Source of the DNA: Imbricaverruca yamaguchii
Taxonomy: Eukaryota > Arthropoda > Thecostraca > Neoverrucidae
Assembly: GCA_034440575.1 (NCBI GenBank)
Contig: JAOTOL010001138.1
Span: 231,501-295,500 of the forward strand
Reading direction: 5' to 3'
DNA length: 64,000 nucleotides
The notes under the pieces were generated by a model. The model was given only the letters and a program-made list of their open reading frames with translations. It ran no database searches and had not been told where the DNA came from. Positions 33,683-44,720 of the stretch are shown in pieces. Position 1 is the first letter of the stretch, and every line of letters begins with the position of its first letter. The position numbers were made by a program, and so were the translations under genes.

Positions 33683-34413
33683 CAGGGGTGTCGATTTTTG
33701 AAAAACATTGGGGAAGGCGAAATGTACTTGACCACCCGCCTCGACCAAAACCTTATCGGATTGCGCCCACTATGTTTTACGACCTCAATAATTATGATTT
33801 GTATTTGACTATGTGTGTGTATATGTTTATTCAGCATCCTCGCCAACTGGAAAAAAAACGTCCAATAACAGGTGAAGTCACGTAAGCAAAAGAGCAGTGT
33901 ACTATGCATGTCAACATAAAGACTGTGAGTCGTAGCATTCGACTACAGTGTCATGCAGTGTACTCGGTTCTATCGTCATCGTCACCGCCACACTCCAAAC
34001 AGCAGCAAACACAACGGCTTAAATAAAATATTTCTGCGCCCATATGCAGGCTAAAACACACCGGCTTTGATGGGCCATCGGAGCACAGCCGGTCTGAGCT
34101 GTGATGATGATTGAAGGTATTTCCTTGGTGCCTAACATTAGGGAGGGACGAAGCCAGCGTTTTGGTGGGGCGAGTTCAGGGTCGGGAAGTCCACTACCTA
34201 AACCTAATCTGTTTCTTTACAGTACAAAATATGCTGGTTAACATCAACTAAGTTTTCTATGTAGCATGGTGTTTTTCTTTTTTCTTCCTTTAGCTTTCTT
34301 ATCAGCATAAAACAACATAGGTTATTGAGGGGCCCAAATCAACAATGGGGGAAGGAAATATCAACATTGGCGGGTCCATGGCCCTCACAAAAGGATACAA
34401 ATCGACACCCCTG
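33683..34413. mobile_element. 731-bp hAT-like non-autonomous element
   Basis: Left end CAGGGGTGTCGATTT at 33683 and right end AAATCGACACCCCTG at 34413 are perfect 15-bp inverted repeats of the hAT type. Flanking octamers TATGTGAG (33675-33682) and CATGTCAG (34414-34421) agree at 6 of 8 positions, consistent with an old 8-bp target duplication. Inside, GGGGAAGG and CAACATTGG.GGG blocks recur inverted. No transposase frame. It interrupts the GCATAAAAGCTA repeat block. Confidence 0.8.
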
Positions 34414-34421
34414 CATGTCAG

Positions 34422-35065
34422 CATACAAGCTATGAGTTAGGGTATGCAACGTGAAATGTTAAGGTCATTGAGGTCGGATTCTTCAGATTCCCTTCAAAAT
34501 TGGTGCAATAGTCATAATTGATGCACGGATCAACATGAGCATAAAGGCTAAGAGGAGCGTTCATAAACAGCTGAATTATTCGAGATCAAATGTCAATACC
34601 ATTGAGGTCTGGCCCCAGATATTTTTTTTATAAATAGCACAAGCAGTATGGGATTAACTGACGACCATGGGCATACATGATACGGCGGCGTTGCTGAACA
34701 GTTGAGCTATTCAGTGTCGAATGTCAGGTTCATTGAGGTCGGACCATTGAGATTTTCTTCAAAGTTTGTACACCCGGAGTACTTGATGTACTGACCATCA
34801 TGAGCATAAAAGCTAGGAGTGTGGGGTCATTGAGGTCGGACTCCTTATAATTCCTTCCACATGGCACACATGTAGTCTAGGATGCATTGACGCCCAAGAG
34901 CATACAAGCTAGGATGGGCGTTTATAAACGGCTGGATTATTTGTGTGCTAATTTTTCGGGGTGTGCATATGCAGTGAGCAATAGCACAAAACGATTATCA
35001 ATCTGCACATCAAGCAAGATTGATATTTGATTTTTATATGTGGAACATCGTGCAAAACGAGCATA
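34422..35065 (+). repeat. GCATAAAAGCTA-type repeat, second block
   Basis: About four units of 96-135 bp, marked by GAGCATAAAAGCTAGGAG and GTCATTGAGGTCGGA. The terminal ACATCGTGCAAAACGAGCAT segment matches the end of the first block. Confidence 0.75.
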
Positions 35066-35074
35066 CTGGTAGGG

Positions 35075-35720
35075 TAAAAGGACAAATGTACGTAAAACAA
35101 ATGTATGCGTGGCTGATGTCCGTTCTGAAATATACCCAAGCAAATGCACGTAGGCGAAGATGTCCGTTTGGCAATCGTATGCAAGCGCAGATGTACGTAT
35201 GACAAATGTAGGTAAGCGCAAATATACTAATGGCAAATGTACGTATACGCAAATGTACGGAAGTGCAAAAGTGCGTATGCCAAAATGTTCGTAAGCGCAA
35301 ATGTACGCATGCGCAAATGTACGCATATGCAAATGTACGCATGCGCAGATGTACTCAAATGTACAGATGTGCAACTGTACGTATACGTAAATGTACGTAC
35401 GCACAGAAGTACGAATGAACAAATGCACGTTTGCGCAAAGGTACGTATGCGCAAATGTACACATGCACAAATGGACGTATGCGCAGATGTACACAAGCAC
35501 ATATGTACGTCAGATCAAATTCAGACATATGCAATTGTACGTATGCCAAAATGTACGTAGGCGCAAATGTACGTAAGCGAAATGTACATAATCCCCAAAG
35601 TACGTATGCATAAATGAACGTATGCGCGAATGTACGTATGCGCATATGTACGTAAGTGCAAATGTGTGTAAGAGTAAAAGTATATGAGCAAATGTACGTA
35701 AACGTAAGAGTATGTAAACG
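35075..35720 (+). repeat. 16-bp array, forward half
   Basis: About 40 imperfect copies of GCGCAAATGTACGTAT. The period is 16, so all frames stay semi-open and produce Cys/Tyr/Val-rich frames with no biological meaning. Confidence 0.9.
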
Positions 35721-35759
35721 TACATGTATGTAGACGTAAAGATATGTATGAGCCAATGT

Positions 35760-36000
35760 GCGTACAGTTATGCATACGTACCTTTACGTTTTCATGCATT
35801 TGGTTGGGTAAATATGCCATATGCGCATTTGCCCTTACGTACATTCGCTCATGGACCTTTACCATGCGCATATCTGCTCTTGTGTACATATGCCATAAAT
35901 TCATTTGCGATGAGTACTTTTGCGCTTTCGTACATCTGCACCTATGTTCATTTGTCATATGTAATTTTGCGCTTACGTCCATATGTGCTACATGCATTTG
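35760..36000 (-). repeat. 16-bp array, inverted half
   Basis: The same unit in reverse complement (ACGTACATTTGCGC and variants), about 14 copies. The orientation changes between 35720 and 35760. Confidence 0.85.
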
Positions 36001-36007
36001 TTCTGAC

Positions 36008-36907
36008 ATATTGGTTGCAATCAACAAGGCTCTGTGTTCTATTGAGATTGGACATGATACGGCACATGTGATATATAGCGACTCGCTCAGCAGCCTGTTG
36101 GCAGTAGGAGGAGTTTACCCACAAAACCAAATGGCACAAGACGTTCTATCTAGACTTACGTTGCTCAACACAATAGGTAAAAAGGTAGTATTCTGTTGGC
36201 TCCCAAGCCACGTGGGAATCAGCGGAAATGAGGCTGCTGATGCTGCAGAGAAACGCGCCGCTGAATGTCCACGCACTCGACGTCTTCCTCTCCCCGCGAG
36301 GGACTTTTTCCCAGACATTAGGAGAGCCGTTCTAAAGAAATTGGAAGCCAGCTGGAAGTGCATGACTGATAATAAGTTGAGAGTTAAACACCGTCTCGGT
36401 GAGTGGCCATCATCATCACATAACTTTAGACGCAGGGAGGTGGTATTATGCTGCTTGCGAATAGGCCATACATACGGCACCCATCGGTACCTTCTGAGCG
36501 GTGACGAATAGCCGTTGTGTCAAAGGTGCCGTGCTCCCCTATCAGTACAACACATTGGTTGCATGCCCAGTACTTGACCCTGGGCGAAGACGTCACTTCG
36601 GGCGCAGTTCAGTCTCGTTACGGGAAGTATTGGGGGATGAATCTCCCTACATACAATCGGGACAGCTATTCCACTTCCTTGCAGAAGTCAAGTTTGCGGT
36701 GGTGTATACGCCCCATTAACACGACGACAGGTATGTGGTAGAACTGGTATGGTTATGCTGTATGCCACGACAGTGTATTTTGTGTGTCTCATTAAGTAGT
36801 TTTAACCAGCTTCCGTTCTACAACCTGATATGACTGTCAATGTTATGTGCGCTGCATGACCTCTGCAGTCGATACGCCCTTAAACCCCAATAACTAACTA
36901 ACTAACC
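36008..36907 (+). pseudogene. I-type LINE ORF2 C-terminus with RNase H
   Basis: Starts abruptly at the edge of the 16-bp array with LVAINKALCSIEIGHDTAHV. RNase H signatures follow: IYSDSLSSLLAV and FCWLPSHVGISGNEAADAAE. Then comes VVLCCLRIGHTYGTHRYLL with the cysteine motif PLCQRC. A stop at 36509-36511 and a frameshift near 36555 break the frame. The remainder, in another frame, ends LFHFLAEVKFAVVYTPH at 36719. The 3' terminus has a TAACTAACTAAC tail (36891-36907). RNase H-bearing LINEs with simple TAA-type tails are typical of the I group. 5'-truncated before the reverse transcriptase. Confidence 0.85.
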
Positions 36908-37124
36908 GTTGAAGGTAGCGTCCCTTCAACGAGGAAAATGCGTCCCTCCGCGAAGATTTCTGTAGTGTAGAGGAATAAGTTCTGGTCTTTTTGGCGTTAA
37001 AGTTTATGTTAGGATTTACATAGTTAGCTTCAATTAAACTCGGTATATCTCCATATACCGGGTAATTGTAGAGGTATATGGGCTTCTTCATTTTTGGAGT
37101 ATTTTAGTATTTAGTTTTTTTTCA
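36908..37124. other. no gene seen
   Basis: Short spacer between two LINEs. CGAAGATTTCTGTAGT near 36950 resembles the leader upstream of the minus-strand CR1 copy, so this may be a disrupted piece of the 5' leader. Confidence 0.4.
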
Positions 37125-37508
37125 GTTGGAGATATTACAAGCATGTAGATATCATAAGTACATTAGAAAACACTAATACTTCCCTAACATACTTTATTTA
37201 GTTTTTTGGTGCATAGTGCGTTGGGTGTTTAAGTTTCAGATAGAGTTTAATTGGTACTCAGTTGGTGGTATTCATAGGTGCTGTGTGACTGTTCATACTT
37301 CTTTCTCGCCATAAGTGATATCAAAAGTGATATTCATATAGTTTCTGCTTAGTGTGTTGGTATTCTTGAGGTATTTAGATAATTAACTGACAGTATAGGA
37401 GGTAACGATTTATAGTTAATAATAGTTGTTTTTTGTCGGTTGCTTAGCGAGCTAATTTGAATCTAAATCTAGGCATAAGCTGCAGCCTGTAGGATAGTTT
37501 CGACCAGG

Positions 37509-38444
37509 ATGCAGGCACTAGATGAAGAGATTAGGACCCTTAAGGCAGAGCTTTCCAAGCTCAAGGCTGCCCTTGTTGCACAGGGTAGGCAAGAAAAAGC
37601 AACAAGGGGTCACTCCGTAGCAGGGACATCATATCCCCAGGTGTTCGCAGGCCACCAGGCAGCTGAGGCTTTCCTTACGGTGGAGGTGGCTGGGATTTCT
37701 CGAGAGGGGAGTGTTAACAGTGAACAGATGAGGTGTAGTTCTGGTAGGTCGCATGAGGGGAAGTGGCATGAGGTCAGGGGTTGGAGGATTTGGAGACGCG
37801 AGCCTAAGGAAAGGGTCAGTGAGTGGCAGGCGGCAGGTGGTAGGAGCGGGAGGAAGCCTAGTCGAACGGCCCAGCGGGCAGGCATATTAACATCGAATAT
37901 GTTCCAGGCATTGGAGGACTGCCCCCATAATAGTATTAGTAAGGAGGCGGTGCTGGTGGTAGGCGACTCTCGTGTGCGATATTTAGATCGGGTATTCTGT
38001 AAAGGCAGGAGGGACAGGAGGTGCATCACCAGGCCTGGTGCCAATGTGAAGGACCTGGTACCAGTGGTGGCACAGGTCACCAGTGATCACCAGCTTAGTG
38101 CAGATATAGTACAGTTAGGGGTAAATAACATAGGTCCTGCTAGGAGTGAGGAGCTGCTACAGGACTACAGGGCCCTTCTGGTAACCCTGAAGAGTAACAA
38201 TAGGAGAGTCATTGCAACTGCAATTTTGCCTAGGGCTGGAGCCTCCCGTGAGTGGAGCTCTAGGGCACTGGCAGCCAACGCCAGGGTAGGTAAGCTCTGC
38301 CATGAGTTAGGTTTCATCTTTGTAGACGAGTGGTGCAGGTTTTATGCATCATGGAACCTCTATCAGAGGGATGGCCTGAACTTCTCCGAGAAGGGGGTCC
38401 ATGTGTTAGGCAAAGTGTATGAGCATGTCCTCCAGGGAAACTAG
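37509..38444 (+). CDS. CR1-like ORF1 protein, coiled coil plus SGNH esterase
   Basis: 311 codons from ATG to TAG without interruption. The N-terminus MQALDEEIRTLKAELSKLKA forms a coiled coil, then comes a polar linker, then the esterase domain: VLVVGDSRVRYL (block I, nucleophile Ser), GVNNIG (block III) and DGLNFSEKG near residue 297. The last block is normally DGxH; here the His position is Asn, so the catalytic dyad is probably lost. In this retrotransposon class ORF1 binds element RNA and supports retrotransposition. Best regarded as a dead but open copy. Confidence 0.8.
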   Translation: MQALDEEIRTLKAELSKLKAALVAQGRQEKATRGHSVAGTSYPQVFAGHQAAEAFLTVEVAGISREGSVNSEQMRCSSGRSHEGKWHEVRGWRIWRREPKERVSEWQAAGGRSGRKPSRTAQRAGILTSNMFQALEDCPHNSISKEAVLVVGDSRVRYLDRVFCKGRRDRRCITRPGANVKDLVPVVAQVTSDHQLSADIVQLGVNNIGPARSEELLQDYRALLVTLKSNNRRVIATAILPRAGASREWSSRALAANARVGKLCHELGFIFVDEWCRFYASWNLYQRDGLNFSEKGVHVLGKVYEHVLQGN

Positions 38445-38499
38445 GAAATGGGGTGGGAAGGGATGAAATTGAGGAAATCAGTATAAACTTTAAGAGGAA

Positions 38500-40110
38500 G
38501 TGCCTTATTCTTGGTGACTTTAATCTAAAAGGTTATGAAAATGCTGGTGTTGGCTCCCATCATGCAAAATGTTTAGGAAATGTCTTGAAGAGGACCTGTT
38601 CTTACACCAGTTTGTATCGGAACCTACCAGGCATGGCTCATTCTTGGACCTTGTATTCTCGGATTTAAGTGACTTGGTTCAAGACTTGACTGTAGGAGAA
38701 ACTCTGGGAAGAAGTGACCATAACATAGTGAGATCCAAGGCACATGTAGGGGAAATTAAGAAGGATAATTTGGTAAAGGTTCCAAATTTCAACAGAGCAC
38801 ACTTTGACTGCATGAGAGCGGCTTTACGTGCCATCAGATGGGAAGAAGAATTCTTTCTCCAATTTAAATGCCTGTGAAATGTGGGAAAAGTTCAAATCTT
38901 ACTTGAAGGAAATTGAGATTAGACATGTCCCCCAAAAACAAAGACGCAAAAGAAGGGTAGGAAAGCCAGCATGGCTTACACCAGACTTGGTAAAAGCAAT
39001 TAAGGCTAAGAAAACTGCACTTAGAGTCTTTAAAGAAGCTTCAAATGTCGTTAATTTAAAGGCGTATCGAAAAGCTAGAGACACTGTGAAGCAAAAGGCC
39101 AGAGCAGCAAAGCGAGCAAAAGAACTGGATTTAGCTAGAAACTGCAATGGAGACAGTAAAAAGTTCTTTAGTTTCTACAAGCCAAGTAAAGTTTCTAGCA
39201 CAATTGGTCCACTGGAAGTAAATGGGACCACATTGGGTGAGGATAGTGAGATGATTGAGGAGCTGAACAAGCAGTTTACATCAGTGTTTACATTGGAAGA
39301 TATGACCAATCTGCCGACCGTACACCAAAGTTCAGTGACATGTGATCTGATAAATGATGTTGATTTCATTGATATTGATGCTGTTTATATCATATAAGGA
39401 AAATAAAGCCAAACAAGGCAGCTGGACCTGATGAAATTTATGCTAGGGTATTGCGGAAAGCTGAAAAGGAACTGGCATTTTCACTTAGTATAATATTTTG
39501 TAGATCAGTTTCACAAAATGAAATTCCCACAGATTGGAAAAGGGCAAATGTAGTTCCTATTTTCAGGAAAGGAGAAAGGGAAAGTTGAAAACTATAGGCC
39601 AGTAAGTCTCGCATCCCTAGTCTGCAAGGTACTCGAATCAATTATCAAGGATAGAATAGTTAGTTATCTGGAAGGAAGCAGATTGATTCAAGATACTCAG
39701 CATGGGTTTAGAAAAGGACGATCGTGTCTCACAAATCTCTTGGACTTTTTTAACTTCGCCACAGAAGAATTTGATCAGGGAAATCAGGTTCATGTAGCAT
39801 ATCTTGACATAGTAAGGCCTTTGACAATGTACCCCATAAACGGTTAATGGTACAGCTTCAGGCCCATGGTATTGCAGGTAGCATCTCAAAAGGGGCAGAG
39901 CTGTGGCTTTCAGATAGACAGCAAAGAGTAATGCTAAATGGCACAAAGTCATAGTGGCAAAATCTTCTTAGTTGAGTCCCCCAGGGGTCGGTACTGGGGC
40001 CACTACTGTTCATTATATTTGTAAATAACATTGAAAGTGGCCTAAGGAGTAAAGTCTTGAAATTTGCGGATGATTTGAAGGCCTTTAGGGCAATAACAGG
40101 TCACAAGGAG
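38500..40110 (+). pseudogene. CR1-like ORF2, endonuclease and reverse transcriptase remnants
   Basis: In order: LILGDFN and RSDHNIVR (end of the APE-like endonuclease, 38505-38735); a Lys/Arg-rich linker in a 189-codon frame (38828-39397); then reverse-transcriptase blocks NKAAGPDEI, ENYRPVSLAS, QHGFRKGRSCLTNLL, VAYLDI and FADDLKAF (39410-40085). At least four frameshifts and several stops. The thumb and C-terminus are cut off at 40145. Confidence 0.8.
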
Positions 40111-40154
40111 CATGTTTCGCTGCAAAAAGACTTAGACGAACTTATAATAAATAA

Positions 40155-40464
40155 ACCTCGATGAGATCTCCTCTCAGCCTTCTATATCTAAGTGAAAACA
40201 TATTCAATTTCTTCAATCTTTCCTCATATGCCAGGTTGCTTATGCCATTAACCATTTCTGTAGCCCTCTTTTGTACTCTCTCTAAAAGCCAACAATCTTT
40301 TTCATAGCTAGGAGACCAAGCTTGGATGCAGTATTCCAAATGTGGCCTGACGTATGCACAGTAAAGCTTCCTGATCACTTCCTCACTTCTGTATGATACA
40401 TTCCTATTTATTGCCCCGAGCATTCTCAGTGCCTTCTTCCTGGCTTCCTTGGTCTGCTCTGATG
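40155..40464 (-). mobile_element. CR1-like LINE, inverted internal fragment
   Basis: Minus strand, reading from EQTKEARKKALRMLGAINRN through WSPSYEKDCWLLERVQKRAT to RGDLIEV. Both ends are truncated, and it abuts the plus-strand copy within about 10 bases. Confidence 0.85.
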
Positions 40465-41984
40465 AAAGTGGTTGTGCAGGATTACTTCACTGTAGCTGTT
40501 GTGGTACCAATTATTAGTAGCCACTAAAAATACTGGTGTAATTGCAAAAAATATGAGACCTTAAAATAAATTTTCAGGGAAATATGTACCTTTTAGTTGA
40601 TATTTGAATTCCTGATATGCCTTTCCAATGCAAAGTTGATTGATGTGGTTAAAATGTGACCACTCTCACCTGTACTGTGTGAGATGTGATTTAAGGGTTC
40701 ATTATTGCAGTTTTGAGTGTTTACAGGTGACGTTTTGCACATTTTTACCTAGGCAAAGCTAAAATGAGATTGTGATAAGTTAGGCATTTCTTTAGCTTCC
40801 TCAATGTTCAGATCGAGTTGTTCATGAATGTGATTTTTTTTATTGGAAGCTAATTTGTGTTGTCTTCTGAAGAGAGGCAAGGCTGGAGGTGTGTGAGGTT
40901 TTTACAATTGCACCTGCAGAAGAAGATTTGCATTTTAGTTGAGGTGGTATTTCAATAAAAAAAATTGTAAATGCATGTTTCTGAATGTCATTAAGATGAT
41001 ATGACCATTGTATTCCAGCGCAAATGCATGCTTTTCAGTTCGTAGGTGAAGTAATGCGAAATGTGTTGCTTTGAGTGGGGTAATTGGTAATGAAGGATAA
41101 TGCTAAATGTATAAACAGTGCATCCAAACTAATGTCATCCATTGAATATCTTTGACATCACATATTCAACAATGCTGGTTGAGTTATCACCACAATCCTT
41201 CCACAGTCCAAACCTAACCTACCTCTTTTTCAGGAAAAACACTGTTGTTCCTATTCTATCCTCCAAATTCCAAATACCTTGGTATTTATATATAAGAAGC
41301 CCCAATGAAGACATTTTTTTAGACAGATGTATGGACTGAACTTCTTGAAGCTTACTAGCAACTTCTTCCCAGTATCCTAAAAATAATTTTCCATAAACTG
41401 TGTTGAATGAGGAACAAGACTACTTGGGAGTAGTGAAAGATCAGAAGAAGACAGGATAGGCAGTCATGCACGGAAAGCCAAAACAAAGTGTAATTATACA
41501 AAAAAATGATTACATATATTTGCATGTGGCTATTTCTAACATTTATATCATGATATTCCAGCAGAATAATCGCCAGCCCTTTTTACATGGAGTAATGATA
41601 ACAGATTCAGCCTAGGATACAAAATGTATGCTTCCATTAACTGAGTTTCCATGTCACGAGGTTAATTAATATACGGTGCACAATTGATGCGAGTGTGTAG
41701 TTAAGGTACAATGGATCTACCATTTCCTTCGTGAATCACTTTCAACTTCCCGCATACAATATCAGTAGGTTTTAGATGACCGAACATGAGTATGTTTTAG
41801 GAGGTCCAACATCAATTGTTTAGGTTAGATTCAGTTAGGATATTTTTGAATTTGACACCAGTGTTCTTTGTTAGCCACCAAAAACAACCCATTTCCCCAC
41901 ACTTTCCATATTTTCCATATTATTCCATATTCTCCCCACACTTTCCATAACCTCTTATGTCTTATGGCGTGGAGGATAGCATGT
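40465..41984. other. no gene seen
   Basis: About 1.5 kb of AT-rich sequence with no coding or repeat feature I can support. Confidence 0.45.
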
Positions 41985-42852
41985 ACTGTCATTGTCACTT
42001 GTGAAGTGATCCGAAGAATGGCACATGAAATTTAATTTTGATAAGTGCAAAATCATGCATGTAGGTAAGCAGCATATGAAGGCTTCATACTTGAGGGGTG
42101 GCCAAGTGCTATCAGTGACTCAACAGAAGGATTTAGGTGTTATTCTAAACACACAATTTGGGGCATCAGAACTGACCAGGGAAGCCAGGAAGAAGGCACT
42201 GAGAATGCTTGGGGAAATAAATAGGAATGTATCATACAGAAGTGAGGAAGTCATAAGGAAGCTTTACTGTGCATATGTCAGGCCACGTTTCGAATACTGC
42301 ACCCCAGCTTGGTCTCCTAGCTATGAAAAAGATTAATGGCTTTTAGATAGTACAAAAGAGGGCTATAAAAAAAAGGTTAATGGTATAAGGAACCTGGCGT
42401 ATGAGGAAAGATTGAAGAAATTGAATATGTTTTTACTTAGATACAGAAGGCTGAGAGGAGATCTCATCGAGGTCTTTAAATTTGTCCATGGTCTGGAGAG
42501 GGGTTATCTTGTGGAAATGTTTGAATTTAACAGAAATGATGCAATTAGAGGTCATAAATTGAAAGTTAAAGTTAACCACAGCAAAACAAGGTTAAGACAG
42601 AATTTCTTCACCAACAGGGTAGTAGAACACTGGAACCAGCTGCCAGAAAACATCGTCAGTAGCAGCACGTTGAACATCTTTAAAAACAGCATAGACAATC
42701 ATTATAAGAATAGAGGGCTTGCTTTTAAGTATTACAGGGAGGGCTGATTGACAGATTTGGTGGGCAACTGGTTCAGTGTACAGAGTGCAACCAAGAAGGG
42801 CCCTTGTGGCTCATAGTTGCACTAATCTTTTATGTCTTTATGTCTTTATGTC
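41985..42852 (+). mobile_element. CR1-like LINE, 3' fragment
   Basis: Begins near MKFNFDKCKIMHVGKQHMKA (42025) and runs to the 3' end TTTATGTCTTTATGTC (42835-42852). Two frames (42025-42336 and 42412-42747) are separated by a stop and an AAAAAA insertion near 42370. The same 8-bp terminal repeat as the other copies. Confidence 0.85.
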
Positions 42853-43051
42853 AACATTAGTGTTTTTCCTAGTGTCTGAAAAATCTTAGTTGAAGGATAT
42901 TAACATTATTTTTTAGTGAAATTACTTTTTTTTCTAGATATCAGCACATGAACTTGAACTGCCAATTTGCTGAGATTTAATTTCCCATAGAAGTGAATAT
43001 CAGCTTCCTTCAACTCACATCAGATAATGATGTGAATTGAAAAAATGTTAA

Positions 43052-43468
43052 ATGCTAAGGTGGGGGAGAATGATGTGTGGTCTGGTCCATGGCCAGAAAG
43101 AAACCAGCGGACCGATCGCTGGGTACCCATTTCCGTATCCCGAAGATGAACCACGAGAAGCGTTCTGGACTCGCCTCCTAAGCCTTAGCGACCTGACGGT
43201 TCCCACCGAGGAATTCTTCCACACATTCAGAGAGATGGATGCAGCGTTTTGTGTTCACCATGCCAAAGAACCAAACAGTCTCAGCAGACATCCAGATGTC
43301 ATTGAAAGTTACCGCCAGGTGTTGGAATCCAGATTCAATTCCACAGATAAAATATAATTAAGTGCTTTGCGAGGATCCGGACATTTATTCATCTCGGGCT
43401 GGTGAACAAGGTGAACGTCGCCAAGCTCGCAAAGCGGCAGCAGCGGAAAGCCGAGCAGTTTGCTCAGT
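43052..43468 (+). pseudogene. unknown coding remnant with one frameshift
   Basis: The first frame (43052-43357) contains PREAFWTRLLSLSDLTVPTE and FREMDAAFCVHHAKEPNSLS. Near 43357 a shift leads to IKCFARIRTFIHL and VNKVNVAKLAKRQQRKAEQF, ending at a stop at 43466-43468. Codon choice and composition look coding. FARIRTFI followed by a basic tail recalls the C-terminus of some uncharacterised transposon-derived proteins, but I cannot name it. An intron near the shift is also possible. Confidence 0.4.
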
Positions 43469-43954
43469 GACTGCGAAGTATGGGCCGCACTTGGGCGATA
43501 CTTCACATTCAGATCAGTGTTTGAATCTGTCATTGTTTGGACGCATAGGTGCATCACCTGCCGTTGATCATATAGCAGCATATCAGGACTTTCTACACAA
43601 ATATTACACGAGACTAAACGTACGTGTTGCAGTCGCACCGAGTGTATGTCAAGCTCAACAGCTGATATGTGCCTGTGTTTGTGAAGTCGGTAGAGCGCAG
43701 CCTGTAGGTTTACGCGTACCCATTGTCCCACCACGGTGCTCGTGAGTAGTCTGTGTATGTATGCATGTCGAGTTCTTCTCAGCCACAGATGTCACGATGA
43801 GGATGTTCCATCTATTCTTGCCAGTTCGTCCGATTTTATAAGGTGCCAGATATGTACGTACTGTAATGTTAGGTATTGTAATGTATTGCCGCAATGCAAT
43901 CTCATTAAGTACCGTGGCTTATCTGCACCTGCTACCGATAATGTCACGTGTTTG
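43469..43954. other. no gene seen
   Basis: Short open frames on both strands, none with a motif. Confidence 0.35.
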
Positions 43955-44095
43955 GTGGAGCCGCGGTAGCCTAGTCCGTAGGGTGTTGGACTTTTGACCG
44001 CAAGATTATGGGTTCGAGTCCCGCAACCAGCGGAATTACCGAGTCCACCCGCGACCAATCAGATTGAGAAGTTGGCGACGCTATATGGCCTTGCA
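43955..44095 (+). mobile_element. tRNA-derived SINE, family B
   Basis: The head GCCGCGGTAGCCTAGTCCG has an A-box, and ATGGGTTCGAGTCCCGCAAC has a B-box. The body CACCCGCGACCAATCAGATT and TTGGCGACGCTATA matches the copy at 1923-2092. The 3' tail is truncated. Confidence 0.75.
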
Positions 44096-44218
44096 GTTAA
44101 TTGCGTCGTAATGGAACCCAAGGTTCTTTTTCTGCTTCATGTGTTTGCTTCTCCCAATATATGTCTTGCGGTGTGCTTCCTCAATGTATCGTTTTAATAC
44201 GCACTCTGTTGGGCGCCG

Positions 44219-44281
<63 letters not shown>
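44219..44281. repeat. (TA)n microsatellite
   Basis: About 31 TA units between GGCGCCGGA and TCATGTGC. Confidence 0.95.
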
Positions 44282-44283
<2 letters not shown>

Positions 44284-44520
44284 TGTGCGCGAAATGACGA
44301 ACGCAGTTCATGCGCCCAAAATGCACATTCACTTCCACCACAGAGTACACAACCGAGAAACAATCGGCAGTGGGAGTGAGGGCCTTCCTCAATCTTGGCA
44401 GTCTCGTCTTCTCCAGATGCATGCTCCTCGTATTAAAGTCTTATTGATAACAACTTTTGTTGCCGTGTTTATGTCGTGCTGTACTGCAAAATGCGTGATC
44501 CGCCCCGTGACCCTGTGTTG

Positions 44521-44720
44521 CCGCCCCGGTAGCTCAGTTGGTTAGAGCGCTGGCCTGCACTGGTCTCCCCTGTACTGGCAACACGGTTCGAGTCCCTTCG
44601 CGCGCTCGCATTTAGCCCCCGGCCGCGAGTGTCAGTTGGCAGCTGGCCCGATAAGGCCGGGGACGAGCTACCGGGCGGCCGTGTCGGTGCATTGGCGGCA
44701 CGTTAAACTTTCGGTCTAAA
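44521..44720 (+). mobile_element. tRNA-derived SINE, family C
   Basis: The head CCCCGGTAGCTCAGTTGGTT carries a canonical A-box; ACACGGTTCGAGTCCC is a B-box. The gap between them is enlarged. The body has CAGTTGGCAGCTGGCCCGAT, ACCGGGCGGCCGTG and CACGTTAAACTTTCGGTC. A 3' body copy without the head is at 55365-55470. Confidence 0.7.

Larger units (their letters stand above)
37125..40145 (+). mobile_element. CR1-like LINE, longest copy (5' leader to reverse transcriptase)
   Basis: Leader (37125-37508), ORF1 (37509-38444), then a partial endonuclease and reverse transcriptase (38500-40110). It stops within ORF2 shortly after the FADD box at CTTAGACGAACTTATAA. A separate inverted piece of the same family follows at once. 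The N-terminal half of the endonuclease is missing between ORF1 and the GDFN motif, so the element is defective. Confidence 0.85.

Noticed and set aside
35075..36000. Long Cys/Tyr/Val-rich open frames on both strands
   Set aside because: They are produced by the 16-bp array and share no known domain.
44521..44610. Functional tRNA gene
   Set aside because: A- and B-boxes are present, but the spacing is enlarged, the stems do not close and a SINE body follows.
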